From Occultella aeris (GTDB lineage Bacteria; Actinomycetota; Actinomycetes; Actinomycetales; Beutenbergiaceae), in contig NZ_CACRYJ010000071.1 in the NCBI RefSeq assembly GCF_902703175.1, positions 62,001 to 126,000 of the forward strand: a stretch of DNA of 64,000 nt, written 5' to 3'. Numbering within the stretch: the stretch's first letter is position 1; every line of letters starts with the position of its first letter. Position numbers and translations under genes: made by a program. Below the pieces are notes generated by a model that saw only the letters and a program-made list of their open reading frames with translations, ran no database searches and was not told where the DNA came from. Of this stretch, positions 34,848-44,850 are shown one piece after another.

Positions 34848-36203
34848 ATGGCTCGAATCGCACCCCTGTCCGGATTTCCCGAGTGGCTTCCCGAAGGCCG
34901 CGCCGTCGAATCGCACATCCTGCGCACCGTGGCGCAAGTCTTCGAACTGCACGGCTTCGTGGGGATCGAGACGCGTGCGGTGGAGCCGCTCGAGCAGCTG
35001 CTGAGCAAGGGAGAGACGTCCAAGGAGGTGTATCTCCTGCGCCGCCTGCAGGACGACGGCCCCGAGCAGCAGGTCGCCGGTGACAAGACACTCGGCCTGC
35101 ACTTCGACCTGACCGTGCCGTTCGCGCGCTACGTCCTCGAGAACGCCGGGCACCTCGCCTTCCCGTTCAAGCGCTATCAGATCCAGAAGGTCTGGCGTGG
35201 CGAGCGGCCCCAGGACGGCCGGTTCCGCGAGTTCACCCAGGCGGACATCGACGTCGTCGGTTCCGAGGAGCTCCCGTTCCACTTCGAGGTGGAGCTCCCA
35301 CTCGTGATCGCCGAAGCGTTCGCTGCCCTGCAGGAGATCGGGCTGCCGCCAGTGCGGATCTCGGTGAACAACCGGAAGGTCGCGCAGGGCTTCTACGAGG
35401 GCCTCGGTCTGGCCGACGTGGAGGGCGTCCTGCGCACGATCGACAAGCTCGACAAGATCGGCCCGGACGCCGTCGCCGAAGCACTCCAGCGCGACAACGG
35501 GGCGAACGAGGAGCAGGCCCGGGCCTGCCTGGCCCTGGCGTCCATCACCGGCACCGATGCGTCCGTCGCCGAGCGGGTGCTTGCCCTCGGCGTGCGGACA
35601 CCTCGTCTCGAGGAGGGTCTGGACGAACTGGTCCGGCTCGTCGAGACCGCCGCCGCACGAGCCCCGGGGGTGGTCGTGGCGGACCTGAAGATCGCCCGCG
35701 GCCTGGACTACTACACGGGCAGCGTCTACGAGACCACCCTCGTCGGCCACGAGCAGCTCGGCTCGATCTGCTCGGGCGGCCGCTACGACTCGCTCGCCTC
35801 TGACGGCAGCCACACCTATCCGGGGGTTGGCCTGTCCATCGGGGTGTCCCGCCTGGTCTCCCGTCTGCTCGCCGCGGGTCTGTCGTCGCCCACCCGGGCG
35901 ATCCCGACGGCGGTGCTCGTCGCGGTCGCGGATGAGGCACACCGCGGGGCTTCCGACGGTATCGCCGCGGCGCTGCGCGCGCGCGACATACCTGCCGACG
36001 TCGCCCCGAGTGCGGCCAAGTTCGGCAAGCAGATCCGCCACGCGGACCGCCGTGCGATCCCGTTCGTCTGGTTCCCGGGCGTCGACGGCGCCGCCGACCA
36101 GGTCAAGGACATCCGCTCCGGTGACCAGGTCGACGCGGACGCAGCGACCTGGGCGCCGCCGGCGCAGGACCGCTGGCCGGTGATCCTCCCGCAGACCTCC
36201 TAG
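34848..36203 (+). CDS. hisS: Histidyl-tRNA synthetase
   Basis: This class II synthetase charges tRNA-His. It has 451 residues from the ATG at 34848. Marks are the N-terminal FPEWLPEGRAVESHIL, motif 2 around FKRYQIQKVWRGERPQDGR, LGLHFDLTVPFARYVL, and the HisRS-specific RGLDYYTGSVYE followed by GGRYDSL. A C-terminal anticodon-binding domain is present. The form that begins by naming PEWLPEGR is typical of actinobacteria. The upstream frame is open to 34803 but without similarity. It is monocistronic and ends before a hairpin terminator. Confidence 0.95.
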   Translation: MARIAPLSGFPEWLPEGRAVESHILRTVAQVFELHGFVGIETRAVEPLEQLLSKGETSKEVYLLRRLQDDGPEQQVAGDKTLGLHFDLTVPFARYVLENAGHLAFPFKRYQIQKVWRGERPQDGRFREFTQADIDVVGSEELPFHFEVELPLVIAEAFAALQEIGLPPVRISVNNRKVAQGFYEGLGLADVEGVLRTIDKLDKIGPDAVAEALQRDNGANEEQARACLALASITGTDASVAERVLALGVRTPRLEEGLDELVRLVETAAARAPGVVVADLKIARGLDYYTGSVYETTLVGHEQLGSICSGGRYDSLASDGSHTYPGVGLSIGVSRLVSRLLAAGLSSPTRAIPTAVLVAVADEAHRGASDGIAAALRARDIPADVAPSAAKFGKQIRHADRRAIPFVWFPGVDGAADQVKDIRSGDQVDADAATWAPPAQDRWPVILPQTS

Positions 36204-36310
36204 CGCCGCAGATCTCCTGGAACGGTGGTGGCACGCCGGGTCGGGCACGGTGCGGTCAGGGTTGGTGGCCCGCGCACCCAGTCGATACCTGTCTGCGACC
36301 CCTACGACGG

Positions 36311-36342
36311 AAGGACCCCAGCACGCGAGTGCTGAGGTCCTT
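36311..36342. terminator. Bidirectional terminator between hisS and deaD
   Basis: AAGGACC-C-CAGCAC (36311-36324) pairs with GTGCTG-A-GGTCCTT (36329-36342) around the loop GCGA, 13 bp with one mismatch. hisS and the helicase gene converge on it. Confidence 0.75.
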
Positions 36343-36360
36343 CAAGTCGTTCGGGTTCGC

Positions 36361-38253
36361 TCAGCGCGGAACGCTGCGCGAGGGGCGTTGGCCGTTGTAC
36401 TTGCCGGCCGGCTTGTCCCGGTAGGGCTTGCTCGAGCGGGGCTTGTCCCACTGGCCGCGAGCGGTGTGGGGCTTGTCGACGTGCCCCTTGGCATCCCCGA
36501 CACCAGGACCGCGGCGCGGGCCGCCCTCGTCCGGGCGGATCTTCAGGGCTTGGCCGGCGACGCGCGCGTTGCCGATCCGACGGGAGGCCTCGGGGGAGAC
36601 GTCCGCGGAGATCTCCACGAGCGAGAACCTGCTGAAGATGTCGATCTTGCCGAGGTCGCTGCCACGCAGGCCGCCCTCACCGGTGATCGCACCGACGATG
36701 TCCTGCGGGCGGGCCCCGTGGGTGTGGCCGACAGCCACCCGGTACACGGTGCCCGCACCGGACGCGCGGTGCCGGGTCGGGACGCGCCGCTCCTCGTGCG
36801 CCCCCCGGGCAACCCGCTCGGGGCGCTCGGTGTCAAAGCGGGCCGAGAACTCGGAATCGGCGCTCTCCTCGCCCTCACGCCACGGCTTGGGCCCGGCGTC
36901 CCCGACCGCCAGCGCGAGCAGGGCCGAGGCGACGTCCAGCGGATCCCCGGCGGGGGTGTCCACGGCGTTGAGCAGGAACTCGGCGAGCTGCTCCCGGTAG
37001 GACTCCAACCGGCCCTTGTCGATCCGGTCGGTCACCGATTCGAGCACGGTGGTCGCGCGGTGGGCGCTGACCTGCGCCGGGGTCGGGATCGGGACCTCGG
37101 TCAGTGGCGTGCGGGTGACCCGCTCGATCGCGCGCAGGCGTCCCTTCTCCCGCGGGGTGAGGAAGGTCAGGGCGATGCCGGTGCGGCCGGCGCGGCCGGT
37201 GCGGCCGATGCGGTGCACATACGCCTCCGGCTCACCGGGGACGTCGAAGTTCACGACGAGGCCGATGCGGTCCACATCCAGGCCACGGGCCGCCACGTCG
37301 GTGGCGACGAGCACGTTCAGAGTGCCGTTGCGCAGGCGCTCGACGATCCGCTCCCGCTCCCGCTGGGCGACGTCACCGGAGATGGTGGCGGCGTTGATGC
37401 CACGCTCGATGAGCGCTGAGCCGACGTCCTCAGCGGTGCCCCGAGTACGCACGAACACCAGGGCCGCCTCGGCGGGGGTGGTGGCGAGCACCCGGGCCAG
37501 CGCGCCGATCTTGTGGCGGAACGGCACGACGGCGAACGTCTGGGTGATCGTGTCGGTGGTGGAGGACTGGCGCGAGGTGGCGACCTCGACCGGGTCGTTC
37601 ATATGCGTCCGGGCGACCTTGCGGATCGCCGGCGGCATGGTCGCCGAGAACAGCGACGTCTGGCGGTCGGAGGACGCGTGGGTGAGGATCTGGTCGACAT
37701 CCTCCGCGAAGCCCATCCGGAGCATCTCGTCGGCCTCGTCCAGGGCCAGGAACCGCAGTCCGCTGAGGTCAAGGGCGCCGCGCTCGAGCATGTCGATCAC
37801 GCGGCCCGGGGTGCCGACGACGACCTGGGCGCCGTTCTGGATGCCGCGCAGCTGCGGGCCGTAGGGGGAGCCGCCGTAGATCGCCAGGACGTTCACGCCG
37901 CGGCTCGCCGCGGCCATCGCGCCGATCGCCTCGCTGACCTGCATGGCGAGCTCACGGGTCGGGGTGAGCACGAGCGCCTGCACGCGGCGCTGCTCGGGGT
38001 CGATCGTCGCCAGCAGCGGCAGCCCGAACGCGGCGGTCTTGCCGGTGCCGGTCTGGGCCACGCCGGTGACGTCGCGGCCGGCCAGCAGCGCGGGGATCAC
38101 GGCGGCCTGGATGTCGGTCGGGGTGGTGAAACCCATCCGCGAGACCGCGTCGAGCAGATCCGCGGGCAGGCCGAGGTCGGCGAACGTGGTGGGCGCGTCA
38201 GAGGCGTCGGGGGCGTGCGTGGGCACGTCGGAGGACAGGACGGATTCAGTCAT
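36361..38253 (-). CDS. deaD: DEAD-box RNA helicase, DeaD/CsdA type
   Basis: This ATP-dependent RNA helicase acts in ribosome assembly or mRNA unwinding, often in the cold. It has 630 residues. Motifs in order are the Q motif region (FADLGLPADLLDAV), Walker A AQTGTGKT, PTRELAMQV, DEAD (LALDEADEML), SAT (FSATMPP), and HRIGRTGRAGRTG. A DbpA-like RNA-binding domain follows near residues 480-560, and a basic Lys/Arg/Gly/Pro tail ends the protein. I chose ATG 38253, with GAAGG upstream; the in-frame region to 38499 is a leader of some 240 bases without protein character, as is usual for cold-regulated deaD genes. Confidence 0.93.
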   Translation of the reverse strand: MTESVLSSDVPTHAPDASDAPTTFADLGLPADLLDAVSRMGFTTPTDIQAAVIPALLAGRDVTGVAQTGTGKTAAFGLPLLATIDPEQRRVQALVLTPTRELAMQVSEAIGAMAAASRGVNVLAIYGGSPYGPQLRGIQNGAQVVVGTPGRVIDMLERGALDLSGLRFLALDEADEMLRMGFAEDVDQILTHASSDRQTSLFSATMPPAIRKVARTHMNDPVEVATSRQSSTTDTITQTFAVVPFRHKIGALARVLATTPAEAALVFVRTRGTAEDVGSALIERGINAATISGDVAQRERERIVERLRNGTLNVLVATDVAARGLDVDRIGLVVNFDVPGEPEAYVHRIGRTGRAGRTGIALTFLTPREKGRLRAIERVTRTPLTEVPIPTPAQVSAHRATTVLESVTDRIDKGRLESYREQLAEFLLNAVDTPAGDPLDVASALLALAVGDAGPKPWREGEESADSEFSARFDTERPERVARGAHEERRVPTRHRASGAGTVYRVAVGHTHGARPQDIVGAITGEGGLRGSDLGKIDIFSRFSLVEISADVSPEASRRIGNARVAGQALKIRPDEGGPRRGPGVGDAKGHVDKPHTARGQWDKPRSSKPYRDKPAGKYNGQRPSRSVPR

Positions 38254-38497
38254 GGTGGGGCCTTCGTCGAATACGGAGCCGGCAGACCGGACGGTCCTTC
38301 TCCGCATCGGCCCGTCTCCTCGCAATGCCGCACTCTGCGACATCTGCACGTGAACACCCGCTCTTGGCGGGTCGTGATGTGGGCCCTCTCGCGGCATGAT
38401 GCGCTCCAGGTAGCCCGAGTCTACCGGGACGGAGGGCCTCGGCGCTGGGTAGGACACGAAGATGTGCCGCATCTCACGCACTGGCATGATCAGCGCC

Positions 38498-40405
38498 ATG
38501 GAATCTGCGCTGTCCGGCCTACGAGAGGCGATCGAGGCTGCGCACTTCCCGTTGGAGGTCCCCGGGGCCGAACATGCACGCGGCCTGCGGGCCCAGCTGT
38601 TGAATCAGCTCGACGACTACATCCTGCCCCGCTACGACCAGCTCGACGCCCCGCTGCTCGCCGTCGTCGGCGGGTCCACGGGCGCCGGGAAGTCGACACT
38701 CGTGAACGCGTTGGTCGGGGCGCCGCTGACCCGGCCCGGCGCGCTCCGACCCACCACCCGGGACCCGGTACTCATCCATCACCCGGCGGATGCCCGCTGG
38801 TTCGCGGGTCAGCGCATCCTCCCGTCGCTGCCGCGGGTCCGCGGGGACGGCACGATGCCACCCTCCGGTGGCGCCGGCGAGGCCGGCGCTGCCGCGCTGC
38901 GGCTGCAGCCCTATGACGGGCTCCGGCAGGGCCTGGCACTGCTGGACGCTCCGGACATCGACTCCGTGGTCGACACGAACCGGCAGTTGGCGTCGCAGCT
39001 GCTGGCCGCCGCGGATCTGTGGATCTTCGTGACGACTGCGAACCGGTATGCCGACGCGGTGCCGTGGGAACTGCTCCGGGCTGCTTCCCGCCGCCAGGTG
39101 GTCGTCGCCGTTGTCCTGGACCGGGTGCCTCCGCCGGTCCTTGAGGAGATCAGTCACGACCTCGCCGCCATGCTGGCAACCGAAGGGCTCGCGCGGGCAC
39201 CGCTGTTCCTGCTGCCCGAGACGGCACTCGACGAGCGCGACGGGCACAGCATGCTGCCCGCCCACCTCGTGACCGACCTGCGGAACTGGCTCCTGGGGCT
39301 CACCGCGGACGAGGAGTCCCGGGCCGGCGTGATCCGGCAGACCCTCGCGGGCGCGACGATGGATGTGGCCCGGCAGGCGTCCGACCTCGCGTCGGCCGCC
39401 GAGGCCCAGGAACGCGCCGCTCGGGAGATCCGCGGGCGGATCACCACGGCCTACGCCTCCGATGCCGCGCTCGACGCGTTCGCCGATGGCGCCGTGCTGC
39501 GCGGCGAGGTGCTCGCGCGCTGGCAGGACTTCATCGGCACCGGTGACTTCATCCGCGGCCTGGAGAGCCGGGTGGGCCGGATCCGCGACCAGCTCACCGC
39601 GTTCGTCACCGGCCGCCCGCAACGCGAGGTCGAGGTGAAGGAGGCCATCGGCACCGGCCTGCAGGCGCTCCTGGTGGCCGAGGCCGATGCCGCCGCGGAA
39701 CGCGCTCAGCTCGCACTCCGGCAGGACAATGCCGGCCGGGCCCTCCTGGACGGCCGGGACTGGGGCCGGGCCACCAGCGGCTTTCCCGAGCGGGCCGCCG
39801 AACAGGTCCGCCAGTGGCAGGGCTATCTGCTCGACCTCGTCCGCGGCGAGGGTCAGGGCAAGCGCACCATGGCCAGGATCCTCGCGTTCGGGGTGAACGG
39901 CGTCGGCGTCGCCCTGATGATCGTGGTGTTCGCCTCGACCGGCGGTCTCGTCGGAGGCGAGATCGTGGTGGCCGGTGGTACCGCGGTCGTGGCCCAGAAA
40001 CTCCTCGAGGCGATCTTCGGCGATCAGGCGGTCCGGCGGCTGGCCACTGCCGCTCGGGACGATTTCACCGAGCGGGCGACGGCGCTGCTCGCCACCGAAC
40101 GGCAGCGGTTCGAGGATCTGCTCGCCCCGGTGGCCGGCGCCGACGAGGTGGCCGCCGAACTGCGGGTGCGCGGCGAGGCGGTCCTCGAACGCGGAGCCAC
40201 AGCGCTCGAGTCGGCGCCCGCGCCCGCGGCGCTCGGGCCCCCTCACGACGAGCCACCGGTCGAGCTCCCCGCCGTGGTGCCTCGGGTCATCGAGTCGACC
40301 GACTACACCGTGACCGACGCGCCACGACGCACGGCCACCGGCGCCCCGGCCCCAGGCGCCGGACCCGCGGACCCGACCGACCCGGATCGTCCGTGGCACG
40401 CGTGA
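38498..40405 (+). CDS. Dynamin-like GTPase, first of a pair
   Basis: The protein has 635 residues. The P-loop is GGSTGAGKST (58-67), then RPTTRDP as G2 and LLDAPDIDSV as G3. No NKxD is evident; VLDRVPP occupies that place. A helical region follows, with a hydrophobic hairpin near residues 470-510 (VNGVGVALMIVVF, GGEIVVAGGTAVVA) that could enter the membrane, and a Pro/Ala-rich tail. The arrangement fits bacterial dynamin-like proteins that remodel membranes, but the substrate process is unknown. The ATG at 38498 has only a poor ribosome-binding site. It overlaps the second GTPase by four bases. Confidence 0.8.
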   Translation: MESALSGLREAIEAAHFPLEVPGAEHARGLRAQLLNQLDDYILPRYDQLDAPLLAVVGGSTGAGKSTLVNALVGAPLTRPGALRPTTRDPVLIHHPADARWFAGQRILPSLPRVRGDGTMPPSGGAGEAGAAALRLQPYDGLRQGLALLDAPDIDSVVDTNRQLASQLLAAADLWIFVTTANRYADAVPWELLRAASRRQVVVAVVLDRVPPPVLEEISHDLAAMLATEGLARAPLFLLPETALDERDGHSMLPAHLVTDLRNWLLGLTADEESRAGVIRQTLAGATMDVARQASDLASAAEAQERAAREIRGRITTAYASDAALDAFADGAVLRGEVLARWQDFIGTGDFIRGLESRVGRIRDQLTAFVTGRPQREVEVKEAIGTGLQALLVAEADAAAERAQLALRQDNAGRALLDGRDWGRATSGFPERAAEQVRQWQGYLLDLVRGEGQGKRTMARILAFGVNGVGVALMIVVFASTGGLVGGEIVVAGGTAVVAQKLLEAIFGDQAVRRLATAARDDFTERATALLATERQRFEDLLAPVAGADEVAAELRVRGEAVLERGATALESAPAPAALGPPHDEPPVELPAVVPRVIESTDYTVTDAPRRTATGAPAPGAGPADPTDPDRPWHA

Positions 40406-42138
40406 CGGCGCGGGCGCGCGTCGGCGAACGCGCAGACCTGGGTCCTCGGCTCGCCGGCTTGCGCGACGCCGTCGAGGTCCTCGACAGGGTGGGCGCCGAG
40501 ACTCTCGCCGACCCTGCGCACGGCCGGCACAGCGTCACCGGTCCGCACCGCACCGAACCGCCGGAGCAGGCGGCGCCGCTGGCTCGCGCGCATGGCGTGC
40601 TCACCCGGGTGGGACGCCGGCGGGAGTTGTCCGCCGAGCACACCGTGGTCGCCCTCGCCGGCGCCACCGGCAGTGGCAAGTCGTCGGTGATCAACGCGTT
40701 GTCCGGGACGGACGTCGCCACCGTTGGCGCTCGGCGGCCCACCACGTCGCACCCGCTCGCGATCATCTGGGGGGCGGCGGCTCCGGCGGGCGAACTGCTC
40801 GACTGGCTGGAGGTCACCCAGCGGGTCGAGGTCGCCCCCGACCATGGCGGCACGGATCTCTCGGGTCTCGTCCTCCTCGACCTGCCCGACATCGACTCCG
40901 TGCAGACCGAGCACCACCTCCGGGCCGCCCGGCTCGCGGAGGCGGTCGATGTCCTCGTCTGGGTGCTGGACCCGCAGAAGTACGCCGACGCCGTCGTCCA
41001 CACGCAGTACCTGCGGCCGATGTCGCGGCACGCCGAGGTCACCGTCGCGGTGCTGAACCAGGCGGACCTGCTCGCTCCGGGCGACCGGGCGCCGGTCCTG
41101 GCGGACCTCACCGACCGGCTCGCCGACGACGGCCTGCGCGGGGCGCGGGTGCTCGCCGTCTCCGCGCGCACCGGTGAGGGCCTTGACGACCTCCGCGAGG
41201 TGATCGCCCGGTTCGTCTCCGAGCGCCGCGCGGCCGACGCCCGGCTGTCCGCGGACATTGCGACCGTCGCCGCCGAGCTCGGGACCGCCTACACGGCCGA
41301 GGCCGGCTCGGAACTGGGCGCCCCGGACCGGCGCCGGCTGGTGAGCACCCTGGCCCGGTCGGCCGGCGTCGAGGAGGTGGCCGACGCCGTCGCCGGTTCG
41401 TTCCGACACCGCGCCCGTGCCTCGACCGGCTGGCCGGTGACCCGCTGGCTGGGCCGGTTCCGCCGGGACCCGCTGCGCCGGCTGCACCTGGACTCCGTGC
41501 CCGAGCGGGGCGAGGGGGGAGCGGTCGTCGCGACGTCATCGATCCCGGCCGCCTCGCCGGTCCAGCGCGCCAAGGTCGCGACGGCGCTGCGGGACCTCGG
41601 CGATGCCACCGCGGCCGGCAGCGCGGAACCCTGGCGCTCGTACATGCGGTCCGGCGCAACCGGCGCCCTCGAGGCGCTGCCGGATGCCCTCGACCAGGCG
41701 ATCGTCTCGACGCCGCTCGTGGGGCGCTCCGACCCGCGCTGGTTCGGGGTGGTCGGGGCACTGCAGTGGCTCGTGTTCGCGATCCTCGCCGCCGGGGTGC
41801 TCTGGCTCGGGGTCCTGGCGGCCCTACGCTACTTCGGTCTGCCGGTGACCTGGCTGCCGCAGCTGGGTCCGGTGCCGGCGGACCCGCCGTGGCCGCAACT
41901 GCCTGCGCTGCCGTGGCCGACGGTGCTGGTGATCGTGGGCGTCGTCCTCGGGCTGCTCATCTCGTTGATCTCCGCGGTGGTCGCGCGGGTCGGGGCGAGG
42001 CGACGCGCCCGCAAGGCCCGCGCGGACCTGAACCGCGCCGTCGCCGACGTCGCCGAACGGCTCGTGCTGGACCCGGTCCGGGCCCGGATCGCCGACGTCG
42101 CCGCGTTCGCCGCGGGGATCCGCACGGCCGGGGGCTGA
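40402..42138 (+). CDS. Dynamin-like GTPase, second of a pair
   Basis: The protein has 578 residues. Walker A is GATGSGKSS (87-95), G2 RRPTTSHP, G3 LLDLPDIDSV, and G4 is LNQADLL in place of NKxD. Two membrane helices lie near residues 455-480 and 515-540, with an external Pro/Trp loop between them and a basic helical tail. The GTG at 40402 overlaps the stop of the first GTPase (GTGA); GTG 40393 is also possible. Paired adjacent GTPases are typical of bacterial dynamins, which often act as heteromers; this is inferred here. Confidence 0.8.
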   Translation: MTARARVGERADLGPRLAGLRDAVEVLDRVGAETLADPAHGRHSVTGPHRTEPPEQAAPLARAHGVLTRVGRRRELSAEHTVVALAGATGSGKSSVINALSGTDVATVGARRPTTSHPLAIIWGAAAPAGELLDWLEVTQRVEVAPDHGGTDLSGLVLLDLPDIDSVQTEHHLRAARLAEAVDVLVWVLDPQKYADAVVHTQYLRPMSRHAEVTVAVLNQADLLAPGDRAPVLADLTDRLADDGLRGARVLAVSARTGEGLDDLREVIARFVSERRAADARLSADIATVAAELGTAYTAEAGSELGAPDRRRLVSTLARSAGVEEVADAVAGSFRHRARASTGWPVTRWLGRFRRDPLRRLHLDSVPERGEGGAVVATSSIPAASPVQRAKVATALRDLGDATAAGSAEPWRSYMRSGATGALEALPDALDQAIVSTPLVGRSDPRWFGVVGALQWLVFAILAAGVLWLGVLAALRYFGLPVTWLPQLGPVPADPPWPQLPALPWPTVLVIVGVVLGLLISLISAVVARVGARRRARKARADLNRAVADVAERLVLDPVRARIADVAAFAAGIRTAGG

Positions 42139-42157
42139 GCCGCCTGACGGGGCGCAC

Positions 42158-42163
42158 TAGGAT
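42158..42163 (+). promoter_or_regulatory. Probable -10 element of aspS
   Basis: TAGGAT lies 50 bases upstream of the aspS GTG, in the 75-base gap after the second GTPase gene. No clear -35 hexamer is seen at the normal distance. Confidence 0.35.
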
Positions 42164-42213
42164 CGTGCAGGCGCCGCGCAACCCACCGGCGTTCCTCGTC
42201 GGAAGGATCAGCA

Positions 42214-44046
42214 GTGCTTCGCACCCACAAGGCCGGCTCCCTGCGCGCCGGTGACATCGGTTCCACCGTCACCCTGACCGGGTGGGTGGATCGCCGTCGT
42301 GATCACGGTGGGGTGGCGTTCATCGACCTACGGGATGCGTCCGGCATCGTGCAGGTGGTCATCCGGGACGAGGCCGTGGCCCACCCGCTGCGCTCGGAGT
42401 TCGTGCTCGCGGTCACCGGCGAGGTCTCGCAGCGCCCCGAGGGCAACGCGAACCCGAACCTGGCCACCGGTGAGGTCGAGGTCATCGCGACCGAGGTGCG
42501 GGTGCTGAACACCGCCGCGGCGCTGCCGTTCCAGGTCTCCACCGCGCTCGACGAGCAGGTCACCGTCGGCGAGGAGACGCGGCTCAAGTACCGCTACCTC
42601 GACCTGCGCCGGCCCGCGCCCGCGCACGCCATCCGCCTTCGTGCGAAGGTCAACGCCGCCGCCCGGCGGGTCCTGGACGCCGAGGAGTTCGTGGAGATCG
42701 AGACCCCCACGCTGACCCGGTCGACCCCGGAGGGTGCCCGCGACTTCCTGGTGCCCGCACGCCTGGCGCCCGGGTCCTGGTACGCGCTGCCGCAGTCACC
42801 GCAGCTGTTCAAGCAACTGCTCATGGTGGCCGGGATGGAGCGCTACTACCAGATCGCTCGCTGCTACCGCGACGAGGACTTCCGCGCCGACCGTCAGCCC
42901 GAGTTCACCCAGCTCGACGTCGAGATGAGCTTCGTCGACCAGGACGACGTGATCGCCGTCGCCGAACGGGTCCTGGTCGCGCTCTGGGAGCTCATCGGCT
43001 ACACGATCCCGACGCCGATCCCGCGGATGACCTACGCCGAGGCGATGCGCCGGTTCGGGTCTGACAAGCCGGACCTGCGGTTCGGGCTCGAGCTCACCGA
43101 GCTCACCGACTACTTCGCGAACACGCCGTTCCGGGTGTTCCAGGCACCGTACGTGGGCGCCGTGGTGATGCCCGGCGGCGGGTCGCAGCCACGCCGGCAG
43201 TTCGACGCCTGGCAGGAGTGGGCCAAGCAGCGCGGCGCCAAGGGCCTCGCGTACGTCACGGTGGGTGAGGACGGTGAGCTCGGCGGGCCGGTCGCCAAGA
43301 ACTTGTCCGAGGGCGAGCGGGCCGGTCTGGTCGAGGCGGTCGGGGCAAGCCCCGGCGACGCGGTCTTCTTCGCAGCCGGCGCCGTGACCGACGCACGCGC
43401 CCTGCTCGGCGCCGCACGCCTGGAGATCGCCCGCCGCACCGACCTGATCGCCGAGGGCGACTGGAAGTTCGTCTGGGTGGTCGACGCGCCGATGTTCGAG
43501 TCGTCGGAGGCCGCGGTGGCCGCGGGCGACGTGGCCGTGGGGGCCGGGAAGTGGACCGCCGTGCACCACGCGTTCACCTCCCCGAAGCCCGAGTTCCTCG
43601 ACACCTTCGACACCGACCCCGGCAACGCGCTCAGCTACGCCTACGACATCGTCTGCAACGGCAACGAGATCGGTGGTGGTTCGATCCGTATCCACCAGCG
43701 CGAGGTGCAGGAGCGCGTCTTCGAGCTGATGGGACTGGACGAGGAGTCCGCGCAGACGAAGTTCGGCTTCCTGCTCGACGCGTTCGCCTACGGCGCCCCG
43801 CCGCACGGCGGGATCGCGTTCGGCTGGGACCGGATCGTCACCCTGCTCACCGGCTCGGACTCGATCCGCGAGGTGATCGCGTTCCCGAAGTCCGGCGGCG
43901 GCTTCGACCCGCTCACGCAGGCCCCGGCGCCGATCACCGCGCAGCAGCGCAAGGAGGCCGGCGTGGACGCGCCGCTCAAGGCGCCCAAGCCAGCGGCACC
44001 CGCCGACGCCCAGGGGGCTGACGGCGCCGCGACCGACCCGAAGTGA
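42214..44046 (+). CDS. aspS: Aspartyl-tRNA synthetase
   Basis: This class II synthetase has 610 residues, the bacterial type with a GAD insertion domain. Marks are the N-terminal OB fold ([20 protein letters not shown]), [38 protein letters not shown] in short form around motif 2, and the C-terminal [13 protein letters not shown]. Many actinobacteria lack AsnRS or GlnRS and use a non-discriminating AspRS with GatCAB; this cannot be decided here. GGAAGGA precedes the GTG. The C-terminus has an Ala/Pro-rich tail and overlaps the GNAT gene by four bases. Confidence 0.96.
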   Translation: MLRTHKAGSLRAGDIGSTVTLTGWVDRRRDHGGVAFIDLRDASGIVQVVIRDEAVAHPLRSEFVLAVTGEVSQRPEGNANPNLATGEVEVIATEVRVLNTAAALPFQVSTALDEQVTVGEETRLKYRYLDLRRPAPAHAIRLRAKVNAAARRVLDAEEFVEIETPTLTRSTPEGARDFLVPARLAPGSWYALPQSPQLFKQLLMVAGMERYYQIARCYRDEDFRADRQPEFTQLDVEMSFVDQDDVIAVAERVLVALWELIGYTIPTPIPRMTYAEAMRRFGSDKPDLRFGLELTELTDYFANTPFRVFQAPYVGAVVMPGGGSQPRRQFDAWQEWAKQRGAKGLAYVTVGEDGELGGPVAKNLSEGERAGLVEAVGASPGDAVFFAAGAVTDARALLGAARLEIARRTDLIAEGDWKFVWVVDAPMFESSEAAVAAGDVAVGAGKWTAVHHAFTSPKPEFLDTFDTDPGNALSYAYDIVCNGNEIGGGSIRIHQREVQERVFELMGLDEESAQTKFGFLLDAFAYGAPPHGGIAFGWDRIVTLLTGSDSIREVIAFPKSGGGFDPLTQAPAPITAQQRKEAGVDAPLKAPKPAAPADAQGADGAATDPK

Positions 44047-44831
44047 CGTCGCCGGAGGCCCTGCGCCCCCGGAGCGTCACCGACCTGCCCGCGCCATGGT
44101 CGGCCGATCGGTTCGTCGTCGACGACTTCGATCGGTGGGCCGACCCGCTCGCCTGGGGTGACGAGCGTGCTGTGCTGTTCCTCGCACGGCCACGGCCGGA
44201 CACGGCGGCGCTGATCGGGGTGGGGGAGCCCGCAGCCCTGACCTCGGTCCTCACGGACGTCATGACGCCCGACGGCGGATCGCGCGTCTCAGGATCCGGT
44301 CACCTCGGGCAGGTGGCCGTGGCGAGCCTGACGCGCGGCACCTGGGACCTGCTGAACCCGGGTGTCGCCGCCGCGCTTGCTCTGCCGACCGTCTCCCACT
44401 GGGACTGGCTCTGGACCGAGACTCAGCCGCCCGCGGTCCCGGGCGAGGACGCGGTCCGCGAGCTCGATCCGGTCGCCGACGCCGAGGAGATCCGCGCCGT
44501 GCAGGCGCAGGCCAACCCGACCACGCACCTGACGCTGGACCGGGAGGGTGCGCGCTGGTTCGGCTGGCGGGACGGGCAGGGCCACCTGCGTGCGATCGGC
44601 GGAACGATGCGGCGGCCGGTCTCCGTGCACCTCGGATCCATCGCGACCGTGCCGGCGTGGCGGGGCCGCGGTCTCGGCGCGGCCGTCACCGCGGCCATGA
44701 CCCGCGGTGGGATTGCGAGCACCGGGCAGGTCAGCCTTGGTATGTACGCCGACAACGCGCCCGCGCGGCGCCTGTACACGCGGCTCGGCTTCGCCGTCGG
44801 GCAGGAGGTCGAGACCCGCCGCCGCGCGTGA
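44043..44831 (+). CDS. GNAT-family N-acetyltransferase
   Basis: The protein has 262 residues. The C-terminal half is a GNAT fold with the acetyl-CoA site [17 protein letters not shown] and the end motif [16 protein letters not shown]. The N-terminal 120 residues are Trp/Asp-rich and may select the substrate, which is unknown. It starts with GTG overlapping the aspS stop (GTGA). It converges on the MMPL gene with only 19 bases between them. Confidence 0.83.
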   Translation: MTSPEALRPRSVTDLPAPWSADRFVVDDFDRWADPLAWGDERAVLFLARPRPDTAALIGVGEPAALTSVLTDVMTPDGGSRVSGSGHLGQVAVASLTRGTWDLLNPGVAAALALPTVSHWDWLWTETQPPAVPGEDAVRELDPVADAEEIRAVQAQANPTTHLTLDREGARWFGWRDGQGHLRAIGGTMRRPVSVHLGSIATVPAWRGRGLGAAVTAAMTRGGIASTGQVSLGMYADNAPARRLYTRLGFAVGQEVETRRRA

Positions 44832-44850
44832 GACCGGGTGGGTGCCGTCC

